Assembly (NCBI RefSeq): GCF_000210075.1
Contig: NC_021017.1
Coordinates: 4,224,820-4,288,819 of the forward strand
From: Bacteroides xylanisolvens XB1A
GTDB lineage: Bacteria; Bacteroidota; Bacteroidia; Bacteroidales; Bacteroidaceae
Reading direction: 5' to 3'
DNA length: 64,000 nucleotides
A program made the position numbers and the translations under genes. The notes under the pieces were generated by a model. It was given only the letters and a program-made list of their open reading frames with translations, was not told the DNA's origin and ran no database searches. This document shows, piece after piece, positions 17,576 through 25,450 of this stretch (position 1 is its first letter; each line of letters begins with the position of its first letter).

Positions 17576-17904
17576 GTCGTTTCTTCCTTTCGTTTCCGTT
17601 TGAATAATCGGGTGATCCGCCGCCGGTTGATAAGGTATCGGGGATGGCTCCTTGTTGCCCCTAATTTCATCAGTCCGTGTTCGCCGTACCGGGCGTTCAG
17701 TGCGAAGGTCTGCCACACGAGGACGGAAGACGATGCCACGCCGAAGCCGATACATACCCACTGGTCGATGCCGACCATGTAGAGGATGACGAACAGGACG
17801 AAGAGAGCCAGCAGACCTCCGCAGAAGATGAAGAGGTACTGAGCCTTCAAGCCCTTGAATTCTACCGGACGGCCGATACCCTTGTTTATCGGGTATTCAG
17901 CCAT
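17572..17904 (-). CDS. traF: TraF, DUF4133 membrane protein (VirB3-like)
   Basis: 110 residues starting MAEYPINKGIGRPVEFKGLKAQYLF; two adjacent membrane helices (~28-48 and 52-72) and a basic tail (RYLINRRRITRLFKRKRKEE). DUF4133/TraF; the small two-helix layout before a VirB4 ATPase is typical of VirB3 equivalents. Start chosen after the traE stop. Confidence 0.85.
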   Translation of the reverse strand: MAEYPINKGIGRPVEFKGLKAQYLFIFCGGLLALFVLFVILYMVGIDQWVCIGFGVASSSVLVWQTFALNARYGEHGLMKLGATRSHPRYLINRRRITRLFKRKRKEETT

Positions 17905-17915
17905 ACATTGGTTTA

Positions 17916-18227
17916 TTAAAGGAAGAATGAGCGCAGGATGGTGGCGGCGACAATCAGGAAGATGCACGCTCCGAACCAGCTTGCCGCTGTTTTGGAGGTA
18001 TCGGGATCGCCGGACGAGAATTTCCCGTACACTTTCACGCCCCCGATAAGCCCGACTACCGCGCCGATGGCGTAGATGAGTTTCGTGCCGGGGTCGAAGT
18101 ACGAACTCACCATAGAGGTGGCTTCGTTGATGCCCGCGATGCCGTTCCCCTGCGCGAAGGCGGAGGCGGTTACGGCAACCAGAAGTGCCGCTGAGAGGAT
18201 AAGTTTCTGTCTGTTGTTCTTGTTCAT
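17916..18227 (-). CDS. traE: TraE, DUF4134 membrane protein (VirB2-like)
   Basis: 103 residues with a signal-like N-terminus (LILSAALLVAVTASAFAQ) and two further hydrophobic helices (LIYAIGAVVGLIGGVKVYGKF; ACIFLIVAATILRSFFL). DUF4134; size and topology suit a pilin-like VirB2 equivalent. It ends 11 bases before traF. Confidence 0.83.
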   Translation of the reverse strand: MNKNNRQKLILSAALLVAVTASAFAQGNGIAGINEATSMVSSYFDPGTKLIYAIGAVVGLIGGVKVYGKFSSGDPDTSKTAASWFGACIFLIVAATILRSFFL

Positions 18228-18429
18228 AAACTGTTCTTGTTTTGTGCCGTCAAAAGGGTGGATGGTCCTTTGTCGGGCGGTTGATACTCGGTTACTTTTC
18301 TTTGGTTTAGTGGGTTGCCCGTTTGTTTCTACGGACTTGGGTGTGTCCGTTGCGGACCGGCTGTACCTTGTACCGCCGTGCGCGTGGGTGATGCCGTCTT
18401 ACGTTTTCATTTTCATTCTTTTTTAGTCG
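18228..18429 (-). promoter_or_regulatory. traD-traE intergenic region with RteR-complementary motif
   Basis: About 200 bases without a gene inside the tra operon. On the sense (minus) strand it contains CCCACTAAACCAAAG (about 18300-18316), a one-base-shorter form of the motif found before mobA, traI and traN. It is the largest gap in the operon and so a plausible site for sRNA action or mRNA processing. Confidence 0.4.
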
Positions 18430-19158
18430 TTATACATAGTTGCGGATGTCGAAGTCCTCAATATTGTCCGGGACGACAAAATCCTTTTTCGGTTTCTTCA
18501 GCCGGATTTCGATAAGCCCCTTGATGCGGATGCTCATTTCAGACGAGCCGGTCATCAGCTTCTCGTACAGCTCCGTCCCTTCCATGTCGGTGAAGACCTT
18601 TGCCGCCCGCTCCCGTTCCGTCGTTGTCGCTTCCGGGTTCTTGGCGGTTCTGACCGCATCGTCTATCTCGTCGAAGCTGCTTCCGGATGCCCTCGGCGCG
18701 TCGGGCGTTTCTTCCTCCGGCTCGTCCTCCCCGAACTCCAGTTCCGAAGGCGTGAGGCTCGTGAAGGTTTCGTCGAGTTTATCCTCCGGGATTTGGGCGG
18801 GACGGGACACGGTTTCCGTGTTTCCGTCGTCAAAAGTAGCCTCTTCCTCCGTCAGCTCAATGCCTTTTTCCGAAGTGGCGGCTTCTTGCGTCGGTATGGC
18901 AGCGGTTGTCCGGGTCGATGCCATCCTGAAACGGCTCTTGCCGATGATGTCCGGGGTGTCTGCGGGCGGTATTTCCCTTACCGCTTCGGGCTTTGCCGCC
19001 GTGCCGCCCAACGACCGCCACACTCCGGCTATGCTTCTGAGGAAGCGGACAAGTCTGGTTTCCATGATCCTGTCATAAAGGAGCAGGAACAGGAACCACA
19101 GGTTGCAGCCGACCGATACGGTCAGCAGAATATCAGTCATGCTTATTGTTTCACTCAT
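18430..19158 (-). CDS. traD: TraD, conjugation protein
   Basis: 242 residues: an N-terminal membrane helix (ILLTVSVGCNLWFLFLLLYDR) and a long acidic, low-complexity middle (EDEPEEETPDAPRASGSS) before a C-terminal charged segment. No catalytic motif. Assigned as TraD by order and length in the CTnDOT tra operon (traC-traD-traE). Confidence 0.75.
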   Translation of the reverse strand: MSETISMTDILLTVSVGCNLWFLFLLLYDRIMETRLVRFLRSIAGVWRSLGGTAAKPEAVREIPPADTPDIIGKSRFRMASTRTTAAIPTQEAATSEKGIELTEEEATFDDGNTETVSRPAQIPEDKLDETFTSLTPSELEFGEDEPEEETPDAPRASGSSFDEIDDAVRTAKNPEATTTERERAAKVFTDMEGTELYEKLMTGSSEMSIRIKGLIEIRLKKPKKDFVVPDNIEDFDIRNYV

Positions 19159-19179
19159 GCACGTTCTCTTTTTTGAGGG

Positions 19180-19533
19180 TTAAAATACTGCGTCGTAATT
19201 CCGGGCGTAAAGGCTTTTTATCGCCTCCTCGCACTGGTTGAAGTGGTGCGTAAGCACATGGTCGATGTAGGCGGACAGCGACAGCCGGTCATGCCCGATC
19301 ACACGGGTGATGCGCATGATGCGGTCGTGGTACTCCGGGCGCACATACGCCATCTTTCCCTCGCGTGCCTTCACTTCGGCTTCACGGATGAACAGCCGTT
19401 CATAGTCCTTCTCACCGCATTTGCCGCATAACGGCACGGGGGACAGGATTTCCACACTCGCCTGCACTTGGGCAAGCATACCGCCGCCGTCATGCTGCGG
19501 ACTTCTGTTTTTCTGGTTCTTTTCCATATTCAA
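19180..19533 (-). CDS. traC: TraC, DUF3408 protein
   Basis: 117 residues. The C-terminal half (VRPEYHDRIMRITRVIGHDRLSLSAYIDHVLTHHF) is the DUF3408 signature, likely a ribbon-helix-helix-like DNA-binding or partition-associated fold. A CGKCGE motif is present upstream. It shares its fold with the adjacent traB product and overlaps it by four bases, so the pair looks like a tandem duplication. Confidence 0.8.
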   Translation of the reverse strand: MNMEKNQKNRSPQHDGGGMLAQVQASVEILSPVPLCGKCGEKDYERLFIREAEVKAREGKMAYVRPEYHDRIMRITRVIGHDRLSLSAYIDHVLTHHFNQCEEAIKSLYARNYDAVF

Positions 19534-19970
19534 ATCAAGTCTTCACGTTGTTTCTTGTACAGTTCGTTTATTTTCTCCTTGTGCTGTTCCAGATGTTGGC
19601 GCAGCACGGTGTCCACGTAGCCGCCTACCGAGATTTCACGCCCGGCGATGTCGTTCACGATTTTGAGAATCTTGCTGTGGACGTCGCGGCTGATATAGAC
19701 GCACTGGCGCGTCTTTATCTCGTTGCGGCGGAGGAACAGCCCGGAATAGTCGTCCTCCTGCCGTTTGCGGCGGACGGTGTCCCTCTGCGGTTTTTCCTTT
19801 GCCGTGTATTGCACGGGCGGCGGTTCCGTTTCAGGGACGCTTTCTTCTTCGGGAGCAGGTGCGGGCGGCTCCTGCGCGTGGTACAGGGTCCCGTCCTGCC
19901 TGCGTCTGCCGATGGAGGCTATCAACAGTTCCTCGTCAATGCCTTCGGTGTTCACTTTCCTGCTGCCCAT
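19530..19970 (-). CDS. traB: TraB, DUF3408 protein
   Basis: 146 residues: a Pro/Glu-rich N-terminal linker (EPPAPAPEEESVPETEPPP) and a C-terminal DUF3408 domain (VYISRDVHSKILKIVNDIAGREISVGGYVDTVLRQHLEQH). Starts two bases after the traA stop. Together with the ParA-like TraA this resembles a ParA-plus-DNA-binding-adaptor arrangement; that functional reading is inference. Confidence 0.8.
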   Translation of the reverse strand: MGSRKVNTEGIDEELLIASIGRRRQDGTLYHAQEPPAPAPEEESVPETEPPPVQYTAKEKPQRDTVRRKRQEDDYSGLFLRRNEIKTRQCVYISRDVHSKILKIVNDIAGREISVGGYVDTVLRQHLEQHKEKINELYKKQREDLI

Positions 19971-19972
19971 GA

Positions 19973-20734
19973 TTATTGAGGTCTGATGATACGGCTTATC
20001 TCTTCCGAGAACTCACGGATGCCGCTCCCTTTCAGCAGGGACGCATCCATCGGGAAGATGGTAGAGCGGAACACGCTCTTGCGCTCTTCCGAGAGGTCGC
20101 GCCGGAACTTCTTGCTGTCGGGCAGGCGGGTGGACAGCACCGGCAGCCCCATCTCGGCTATCACATCCCCATACAGGTCGTAAAGCCCGTTCTTCTCCCT
20201 GCCGTCCACCATCGTCCAGAAGAGGTACAGCCCTTTTGTTTTCGCCTGTCCCGTCGTCATGAGGTTGTCGCGGAACATCACGGCGAATTGCAGGGTGCTT
20301 TCCACGACAAAACGGTCGGCACTCATGGGCGCGAAGATGTAGTCCATCTGCGAGAGGGTCTTGACCACGCCGTTGCTTTTCAGGGTTCCCGGCATGTCGA
20401 AGAACACGACGTCGGGTTTCACCTTTTCTTCGGCAAGCATCCTTTCGGCATCATCGAGGGCGTTAAGGGCGTCGCTTGCGATGACCGGGTAGGCGTTCTT
20501 CCTTATCTTGCGGAAGTGGTCACACGCGAGTGCCTTGAAATAGAGGCTCCCGCCGATAAGTCCCGTTTCACGCTCACGCAACCCGTGTATGCTGTGCTGC
20601 GGGGCGTCGCAGTCTATGACGGCGACATTGTGTCCTTTCACGTTGTGGAGGTAGTTGGCGGCAAGTGCCGTGACGGTGGATTTGCCGATGCCCCCTTTCT
20701 GTGTTGCGAATGCAACGAATGTTTCATTACTCAT
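19973..20734 (-). CDS. traA: TraA, ParA-family ATPase
   Basis: 253 residues from MSNETFVAFATQKGGIGKSTVTALAANYL, with the deviant Walker A KGGIGKST near residue 13 and VVFFDMPGTLKSNG as the Walker A'/B region. The frame remains open upstream for many codons and has another ATG at 21022, which would add 96 residues of Pro/Arg/Asp-rich sequence; ATG 20734 gives normal ParA length. First gene of the tra operon. It probably positions the element or transfer complex in the cell. Confidence 0.85.
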   Translation of the reverse strand: MSNETFVAFATQKGGIGKSTVTALAANYLHNVKGHNVAVIDCDAPQHSIHGLRERETGLIGGSLYFKALACDHFRKIRKNAYPVIASDALNALDDAERMLAEEKVKPDVVFFDMPGTLKSNGVVKTLSQMDYIFAPMSADRFVVESTLQFAVMFRDNLMTTGQAKTKGLYLFWTMVDGREKNGLYDLYGDVIAEMGLPVLSTRLPDSKKFRRDLSEERKSVFRSTIFPMDASLLKGSGIREFSEEISRIIRPQ

Positions 20735-21170
20735 GGTTCTGTTGGTTTTAATGGTTGATGAATTGTTTTCCTGCTCCGATACGGAATCGGTGACATGTAT
20801 ATCCGCGTCCGCGAATCTCCGCCTGTCCGGTTCGTCACGTATCCGCTTCAACGGTGAGGCAGGGATTCGGATAACTGGTGAATGACGACATTGCGTCATG
20901 AAGTCATTGAATCCGTGAATCACCGCGTCATTGGAAAGCCGGGCATCCGAAGGTTCGGGTATCCGGTCTGGCAAATAGCCGCCGAAGCGGTTTGCCGGGT
21001 ATTTGAAAGCCTCATTTTTCATATCTTCAAATCGTTCGTTTCTTGAATCATGCTGCAAATAAACAAGGATATTTTTGAATCCGCACCACTTCCCCGGCAA
21101 GTGGCGGCATGTTGCGCCGGTTGGCACTGATTGTCCGGGGCAAGCCTCTGTCCGATACCGCTTTAAGGGC

Positions 21171-21180
21171 GTAACTTTGC
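21171..21180 (+). promoter_or_regulatory. GTAACTTTGC box (Bacteroides -7 promoter element) for mob operon
   Basis: TAACTTTG fits the Bacteroides -7 consensus TAnnTTTG. No clear -33 TTTG is seen at the right distance, so promoter strength is uncertain. The same decamer also fits the CTnDOT att core GTAnnTTTGC. Confidence 0.4.
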
Positions 21181-21240
21181 ACCCGAACGGCAGGGTTCGC
21201 CGCAGGTGGCGCAGCCCGGAGTTTGAAAGGTATTCCCCCA

Positions 21241-21315
21241 ATCCGTCCCCGACGGATTTTTATGTTCGTCTGAACATAGCAAGATGTCTTTTCAGCCGCT
21301 CAAAACGTTTTGAGC
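21241..21315. other. Putative oriT: three consecutive dyads upstream of mobA
   Basis: Perfect inverted repeats follow one another: ATCCGTC-CCC-GACGGAT (21241-21257), TATGTTC-GTCT-GAACATA (21261-21278) and the 18-bp palindrome GCTCAAAACGTTTTGAGC (21298-21315). The stretch between the divergent tra and mob operons is non-coding. The nick site cannot be named by sight. Confidence 0.55.
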
Positions 21316-21444
21316 AGCCACGAAAAGCACTTGCCCTTGCAGGGGGCGGGCTTCCTCTCCGAAGTCGGGAAGCCTTTCAAACCTGCGGTGTCTGTGCCAA
21401 GAAGCGGCGGCTTATGCCGTCCATCCGCTAAATCCAAAGTTTAT

Positions 21445-21870
21445 ATGAAAGAGAAAAGAAACAAGACCGGGAGAAATCCCAAACTTGATCCGGCGGTGTT
21501 CCGCTACACCGTCCGTTTCAACGAGGAGGAACACAACCGTTTCCTCGCCATGTTCGAGAAGTCGGGCGTTTACGCCAAGTCGGTTTTCATCAAGGCGCAC
21601 TTCTTCGGGCAGCCGTTCAGGGTGCTGAAAGTGGACAGGACGCTGGTGGATTACTACACCAGACTGTCCGATTTCCATGCGCAGTTCCGCGCGGTAGGCA
21701 CGAACTACAACCAAGTCGTGAAGGAACTCAGGCTGCATTTTTCCGAGAAAAAGGCGATGGCGTTGCTCTACAAGCTGGAGCAACAGACCGTCGAACTCGT
21801 GAAACTGAGCCGTCAGATTGTGGAACTTTCAAGGGAAATGGAGGCGAAATGGTCGCAAAAATCAGTGTAG
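21445..21870 (+). CDS. mobA: MobA, relaxosome accessory protein
   Basis: 141 residues from ATG 21445 (MKEKRNKTGRNPKLDPAVFRYTVRFNEEEHNRF). The N-terminus looks like a ribbon-helix-helix DNA-binding domain of plasmid MobA/MbpB-type accessory proteins. The C-terminus is helical (ALLYKLEQQTVELVKLSRQIVELS). Immediately upstream is CCGCTAAATCCAAAGT (21425-21440), an uninterrupted match to the RteR antisense stretch allowing one G:U pair. It overlaps mobB by 22 bases. Confidence 0.82.
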   Translation: MKEKRNKTGRNPKLDPAVFRYTVRFNEEEHNRFLAMFEKSGVYAKSVFIKAHFFGQPFRVLKVDRTLVDYYTRLSDFHAQFRAVGTNYNQVVKELRLHFSEKKAMALLYKLEQQTVELVKLSRQIVELSREMEAKWSQKSV

Positions 21871-23099
21871 GAAAGTCGTTGTACGGCGCGCTTGCCTACA
21901 ACGGGGAAAAGATCAACGAGGCGAAAGGGCGTCTGCTCACCACCAACCGCATCTACAATGACGGCACGGGGACGGTGGACATACGCAAGGCGATGGAGGG
22001 CTTTCTTGCCTGTATGCCGGAGCATACGAGGGTGGAGAAACCGGTACTCCATATCTCTCTCAACCCGCATCCCGACGACGTGCTGACCGACACGGAATTG
22101 CAGGACATCGCACGCGAGTATCTGGAGAAACTCGGCTACGGCAACCAGCCGTACCTTGTTGTCAAGCACGAGGACATAGACCGCCACCATCTGCATATCG
22201 TGACAATCAATGTGGATGAGAAAGGCAGGCGGCTCAATCAGGATTTCCTTTTCCGTCGCAGCGACCGCATCCGGCGGGAACTGGAACAAAAGTACGGGCT
22301 GCACCCGGCGGAACGTAAGAATCAACGGATAGAGAACCCGCTGCGCAAGGTGGACGCTTCGGCGGGCGACGTGAAGAGGCAGATCGGGAATACCGTCAAG
22401 GCTCTGAACGGACAGTACCGTTTCCAGACGATGGGTGAATACCGCGCCCTCCTTTCCTTATATAATATGACGGTGGAGGAAGCGCGGGGAAACGTGCGCG
22501 GACGCGAGTATCACGGGCTGGTCTATTCCGTCACCGATGATGCCGGGAATAAGACGGGCAACCCGTTCAAGTCCTCGCTTTTCGGGAAGTCCGCCGGCTA
22601 TGAAGCCGTGCAGAAGAAGTTTGCCCGTTCCAAGCAGGAGATTAAGGACCGGAAACTCGCCGACATGACAAAACGCGCCGTCCTTTCCGTGCTTGAAGGC
22701 ACGTATGACAAGGAGAAGTTCGTTTCGCGGCTCAGGGAGAAGGGTATCGACACCGTGCTGCGCTATACGGAGGAAGGACGCATCTACGGAGCCACGTTCA
22801 TCGACCACCGCACGGGCTGCGTGCTGAATGGCTCGCGCATGGGCAAGGAGCTTTCCGCCAACGCCTTGCAGGAACACTTCACGCTGCCTTATGCCGGACA
22901 GCCGCCGATTCCGCTGTCCGTTCCGGTGGAAACAGGAGAGGATATGCGCAGACAGACCGCATCCGACCACGAGGACACGGTGGGCGGTGTCGGTCTGCTC
23001 ACTCCCGAAGGTCCGGCAGTGGATGCCGAGGAGGAAGCCTTTATCCGGGCGATGCAGCGCAAGAAGAAAAAGAAAAGGCGCAAGGGCTTGGGAATGTAA
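21849..23099 (+). CDS. mobB: MobB, relaxase
   Basis: 416 residues, relaxase/mobilisation nuclease family. N-terminus MVAKISVGKSLYGALAYNGEKINEAKG. The metal-binding His cluster is HEDIDRHHLHIVTINVD at ~99-115. The C-terminal part is basic and ends in a Lys/Arg-rich tail (KKKKKRRKGLGM). It should nick oriT and pilot the strand. Followed by mobC after 32 bases. Confidence 0.9.
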   Translation: MVAKISVGKSLYGALAYNGEKINEAKGRLLTTNRIYNDGTGTVDIRKAMEGFLACMPEHTRVEKPVLHISLNPHPDDVLTDTELQDIAREYLEKLGYGNQPYLVVKHEDIDRHHLHIVTINVDEKGRRLNQDFLFRRSDRIRRELEQKYGLHPAERKNQRIENPLRKVDASAGDVKRQIGNTVKALNGQYRFQTMGEYRALLSLYNMTVEEARGNVRGREYHGLVYSVTDDAGNKTGNPFKSSLFGKSAGYEAVQKKFARSKQEIKDRKLADMTKRAVLSVLEGTYDKEKFVSRLREKGIDTVLRYTEEGRIYGATFIDHRTGCVLNGSRMGKELSANALQEHFTLPYAGQPPIPLSVPVETGEDMRRQTASDHEDTVGGVGLLTPEGPAVDAEEEAFIRAMQRKKKKKRRKGLGM

Positions 23100-23131
23100 T
23101 CGAGGTATCAACAATCAAAAATTTTCAATCT

Positions 23132-25141
23132 ATGTCACAACAAGAAGACGATTTGAGGGCATTGGCGAAAATCATGGATTTTCTGCGTGCCGTGAGTATT
23201 ATTTTAGTGGTCATGAACGTGTACTGGTTCTGCTATGAAGCCATACGGCTATGGGGCGTGGACATCGGCGTGGTGGACAGAATCCTGATGAACTTCGACC
23301 GCACGGCGGGGCTGTTCCGTTCCATCCTCTACACGAAACTGTTTGCCGTTCTCCTGCTTGCCCTGTCCTGTCTGGGGACAAAGGGTGTGAAGGGAGAGAA
23401 AATCACTTGGGGAAGAATCTGGACGGCACTTGCCGCAGGGTTCGTGCTGTTCTTCCTCAATTGGTGGATACTGGCATTGCCGCTGCCGGTTGAAGCGGTG
23501 ACGGGGCTTTACGTGCTGACCGTAGGCACGGGCTATGTATGCCTGCTGATGGGCGGTCTGTGGATGAGCCGCCTGTTGAAGCATAACCTCATGGATGACG
23601 TGTTCAACAACGAGAACGAGAGCTTCATGCAGGAAACACGGCTTATCGAAAGCGAGTATTCGGTCAATCTGCCCACACGCTTTTATTACAGGAAACGTTG
23701 GAACAACGGCTGGATCAATGTCGTGAATCCGTTTCGTGCGTCCATCGTGTTGGGTACGCCGGGCAGCGGAAAGTCATACGCGGTAGTAAACAATTTCATC
23801 AAGCAGCAGATTGAGAAGGGCTTCTCGATGTATGTCTATGATTTCAAATTCAGTGACTTGTCCACGATTGCCTATAATCATCTGCTCAACCACCCGGAGG
23901 GGTACAAGGTGAAGCCGAAGTTTTATGTGATAAACTTCGACGACCCGCGACGCTCGCACCGTTGCAATCCCATTCACCCGGACTTCATGGAGGACATCAC
24001 GGACGCTTACGAGAGCGCGTACACCATCATGCTCAACTTAAATAAAAGTTGGGTGCAGAAGCAGGGCGACTTCTTTGTGGAATCGCCCATCATCCTTTTC
24101 GCGGCTATCATCTGGTATCTTAAAATTTTTCAGAACGGCAAGTATTGCACGTTCCCCCATGCCATCGAGTTCCTGAACCGCCGCTATGAGGATATTTTCC
24201 CGATTCTGACCTCTTATCCCGAACTGGAGAACTATCTCTCACCGTTCATGGACGCATGGCTCGGAGGGGCTGCCGAGCAGTTGATGGGGCAGATCGCATC
24301 GGCGAAAATTCCACTGTCACGCATGATTTCCCCGCAGCTCTATTGGGTGATGTCGGACAGCGAGTTCACGCTGGACATCAACAATCCCGAAGAGCCGAAA
24401 ATCCTCTGTGTGGGCAACAATCCGGACCGTCAGAACATTTACGGGGCGGCTCTCGGTCTGTATAATTCCCGTATCGTGAAGCTCATCAACAAGAAAGGGA
24501 TGTTGAAGTCGTCAGTTATCATCGACGAGCTTCCGACGATATATTTCAAGGGGCTGGACAACCTTATCGCCACCGCACGAAGCAACAAGGTTGCCGTATG
24601 TCTGGGATTTCAGGATTTCAGCCAGTTGGTGCGTGACTATGGCGATAAAGAAGCCAAAGTCGTGATGAATACTGTCGGAAATATCTTCTCCGGTCAGGTG
24701 GTGGGCGAAACCGCCAAGACGCTTTCGGAGCGGTTCGGAAAGGTGTTGCAAAAACGGCAGTCTATCTCTATCAACCGGCAGGACGTTTCTACATCCATCA
24801 ACACGCAGATGGACGCGCTTATCCCGCCGAGCAAGATTTCCGGATTGACGCAGGGCATGTTTGTCGGTTCGGTGTCCGACAACTTCAACGAGCGTATCGA
24901 GCAGAAGATTTTCCACTGTGAGATTGTCGTGGATGCCGAGAAGGTGAAACGCGAGGAGAAAGCCTACAAGCCGATACCCATCATTACCGACTTCACGGAC
25001 GAGGATGGCAAAGACTGCATGAAGGAAACAGTGCAGGCGAATTACAGGCGCATCAAGGAGGAGGTGAAACAGATTGTTCAGGAAGAGTTGGAACGCATCG
25101 CTAATGACGAAAATCTGAAACATCTGTTGCAGCAGAAATAG
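23132..25141 (+). CDS. mobC: MobC, VirD4/TraG-like coupling protein
   Basis: 669 residues. Four N-terminal hydrophobic segments (~15-40, 65-85, 95-120, 125-150) lead to a cytoplasmic ATPase: Walker A LGTPGSGKSYAVV (~208-220) and Walker B-like SSVIIDELPTIYFKG. It delivers the relaxosome to the Tra channel. A hairpin at 25170-25201 follows the stop. Confidence 0.9.
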   Translation: MSQQEDDLRALAKIMDFLRAVSIILVVMNVYWFCYEAIRLWGVDIGVVDRILMNFDRTAGLFRSILYTKLFAVLLLALSCLGTKGVKGEKITWGRIWTALAAGFVLFFLNWWILALPLPVEAVTGLYVLTVGTGYVCLLMGGLWMSRLLKHNLMDDVFNNENESFMQETRLIESEYSVNLPTRFYYRKRWNNGWINVVNPFRASIVLGTPGSGKSYAVVNNFIKQQIEKGFSMYVYDFKFSDLSTIAYNHLLNHPEGYKVKPKFYVINFDDPRRSHRCNPIHPDFMEDITDAYESAYTIMLNLNKSWVQKQGDFFVESPIILFAAIIWYLKIFQNGKYCTFPHAIEFLNRRYEDIFPILTSYPELENYLSPFMDAWLGGAAEQLMGQIASAKIPLSRMISPQLYWVMSDSEFTLDINNPEEPKILCVGNNPDRQNIYGAALGLYNSRIVKLINKKGMLKSSVIIDELPTIYFKGLDNLIATARSNKVAVCLGFQDFSQLVRDYGDKEAKVVMNTVGNIFSGQVVGETAKTLSERFGKVLQKRQSISINRQDVSTSINTQMDALIPPSKISGLTQGMFVGSVSDNFNERIEQKIFHCEIVVDAEKVKREEKAYKPIPIITDFTDEDGKDCMKETVQANYRRIKEEVKQIVQEELERIANDENLKHLLQQK

Positions 25142-25169
25142 CCGACAGGAGGCAGTCGGTAACGGAAAC

Positions 25170-25201
25170 GGGCGGGACAAGTTTGATACCTTGTTCTGCC
25201 C
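25170..25201 (+). terminator. Hairpin after mobC
   Basis: GGGCGGGACAAG (25170-25181) pairs with CTTGTTCTGCCC (25190-25201) with two G:U-type positions; adjacent bases AACG/CGTT extend it. The U-tract is poor, so it may be a factor-dependent terminator or an RNA-end stabiliser. Confidence 0.5.
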
Positions 25202-25241
25202 CGTTATAAGCATATTATTACCAAGTAGTTAAATATAAAGC

Positions 25242-25284
25242 AAAAAACAGATGATGGCAAACAATATCGCATCATCTGTTTTTG
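25242..25284 (-). terminator. Terminator of the cargo (Gabija) operon
   Basis: AAAAACAGATGATG / CATCATCTGTTTTT is a perfect 14-bp stem with a 13-base loop, ending in a T-run when read on the minus strand just after the original gajB stop (25286-25288). The symmetric A/T ends may also serve the mob operon. Confidence 0.75.
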
Positions 25285-25285
25285 C

Positions 25286-25450
25286 TTAGAACAATTTATT
25301 TCTCCAACAATCGATATCGTCTGATGGAACGGCTATCCATAACATTTTTTTAGGTCGTGTACATGCAACATACACAATGCGGAGTTCTTCATTATTGTCA
25401 ACAGAATACTTTGCAGGATTATTCAAAATCGTTGCATAGTTCGTGCTGAC
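25286..25450 (-). pseudogene. gajB: gajB 3' fragment (helicase motif VI), cut off by IS256-family insertion
   Basis: Reading the minus strand from the IS edge in the frame of the larger gajB part gives VSTNYATILNNPAKYSVD, then EELRIVYVACTRPKKMLWIAVP and a natural stop at 25286-25288. The TRPKK segment is superfamily-1 helicase motif VI (arginine finger). It has no start codon of its own and is separated from the rest by 1,388 bases. Removing the IS and one target copy gives a 593-residue GajB. Confidence 0.85.
25442..25450 (+). repeat. 9-bp target-site duplication, left copy
   Basis: CGTGCTGAC, repeated exactly at 26839-26847 on the other side of the insertion sequence. This length (8-9 bp) is usual for IS256-family elements and marks a recent, unrearranged insertion. 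Confidence 0.85.
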
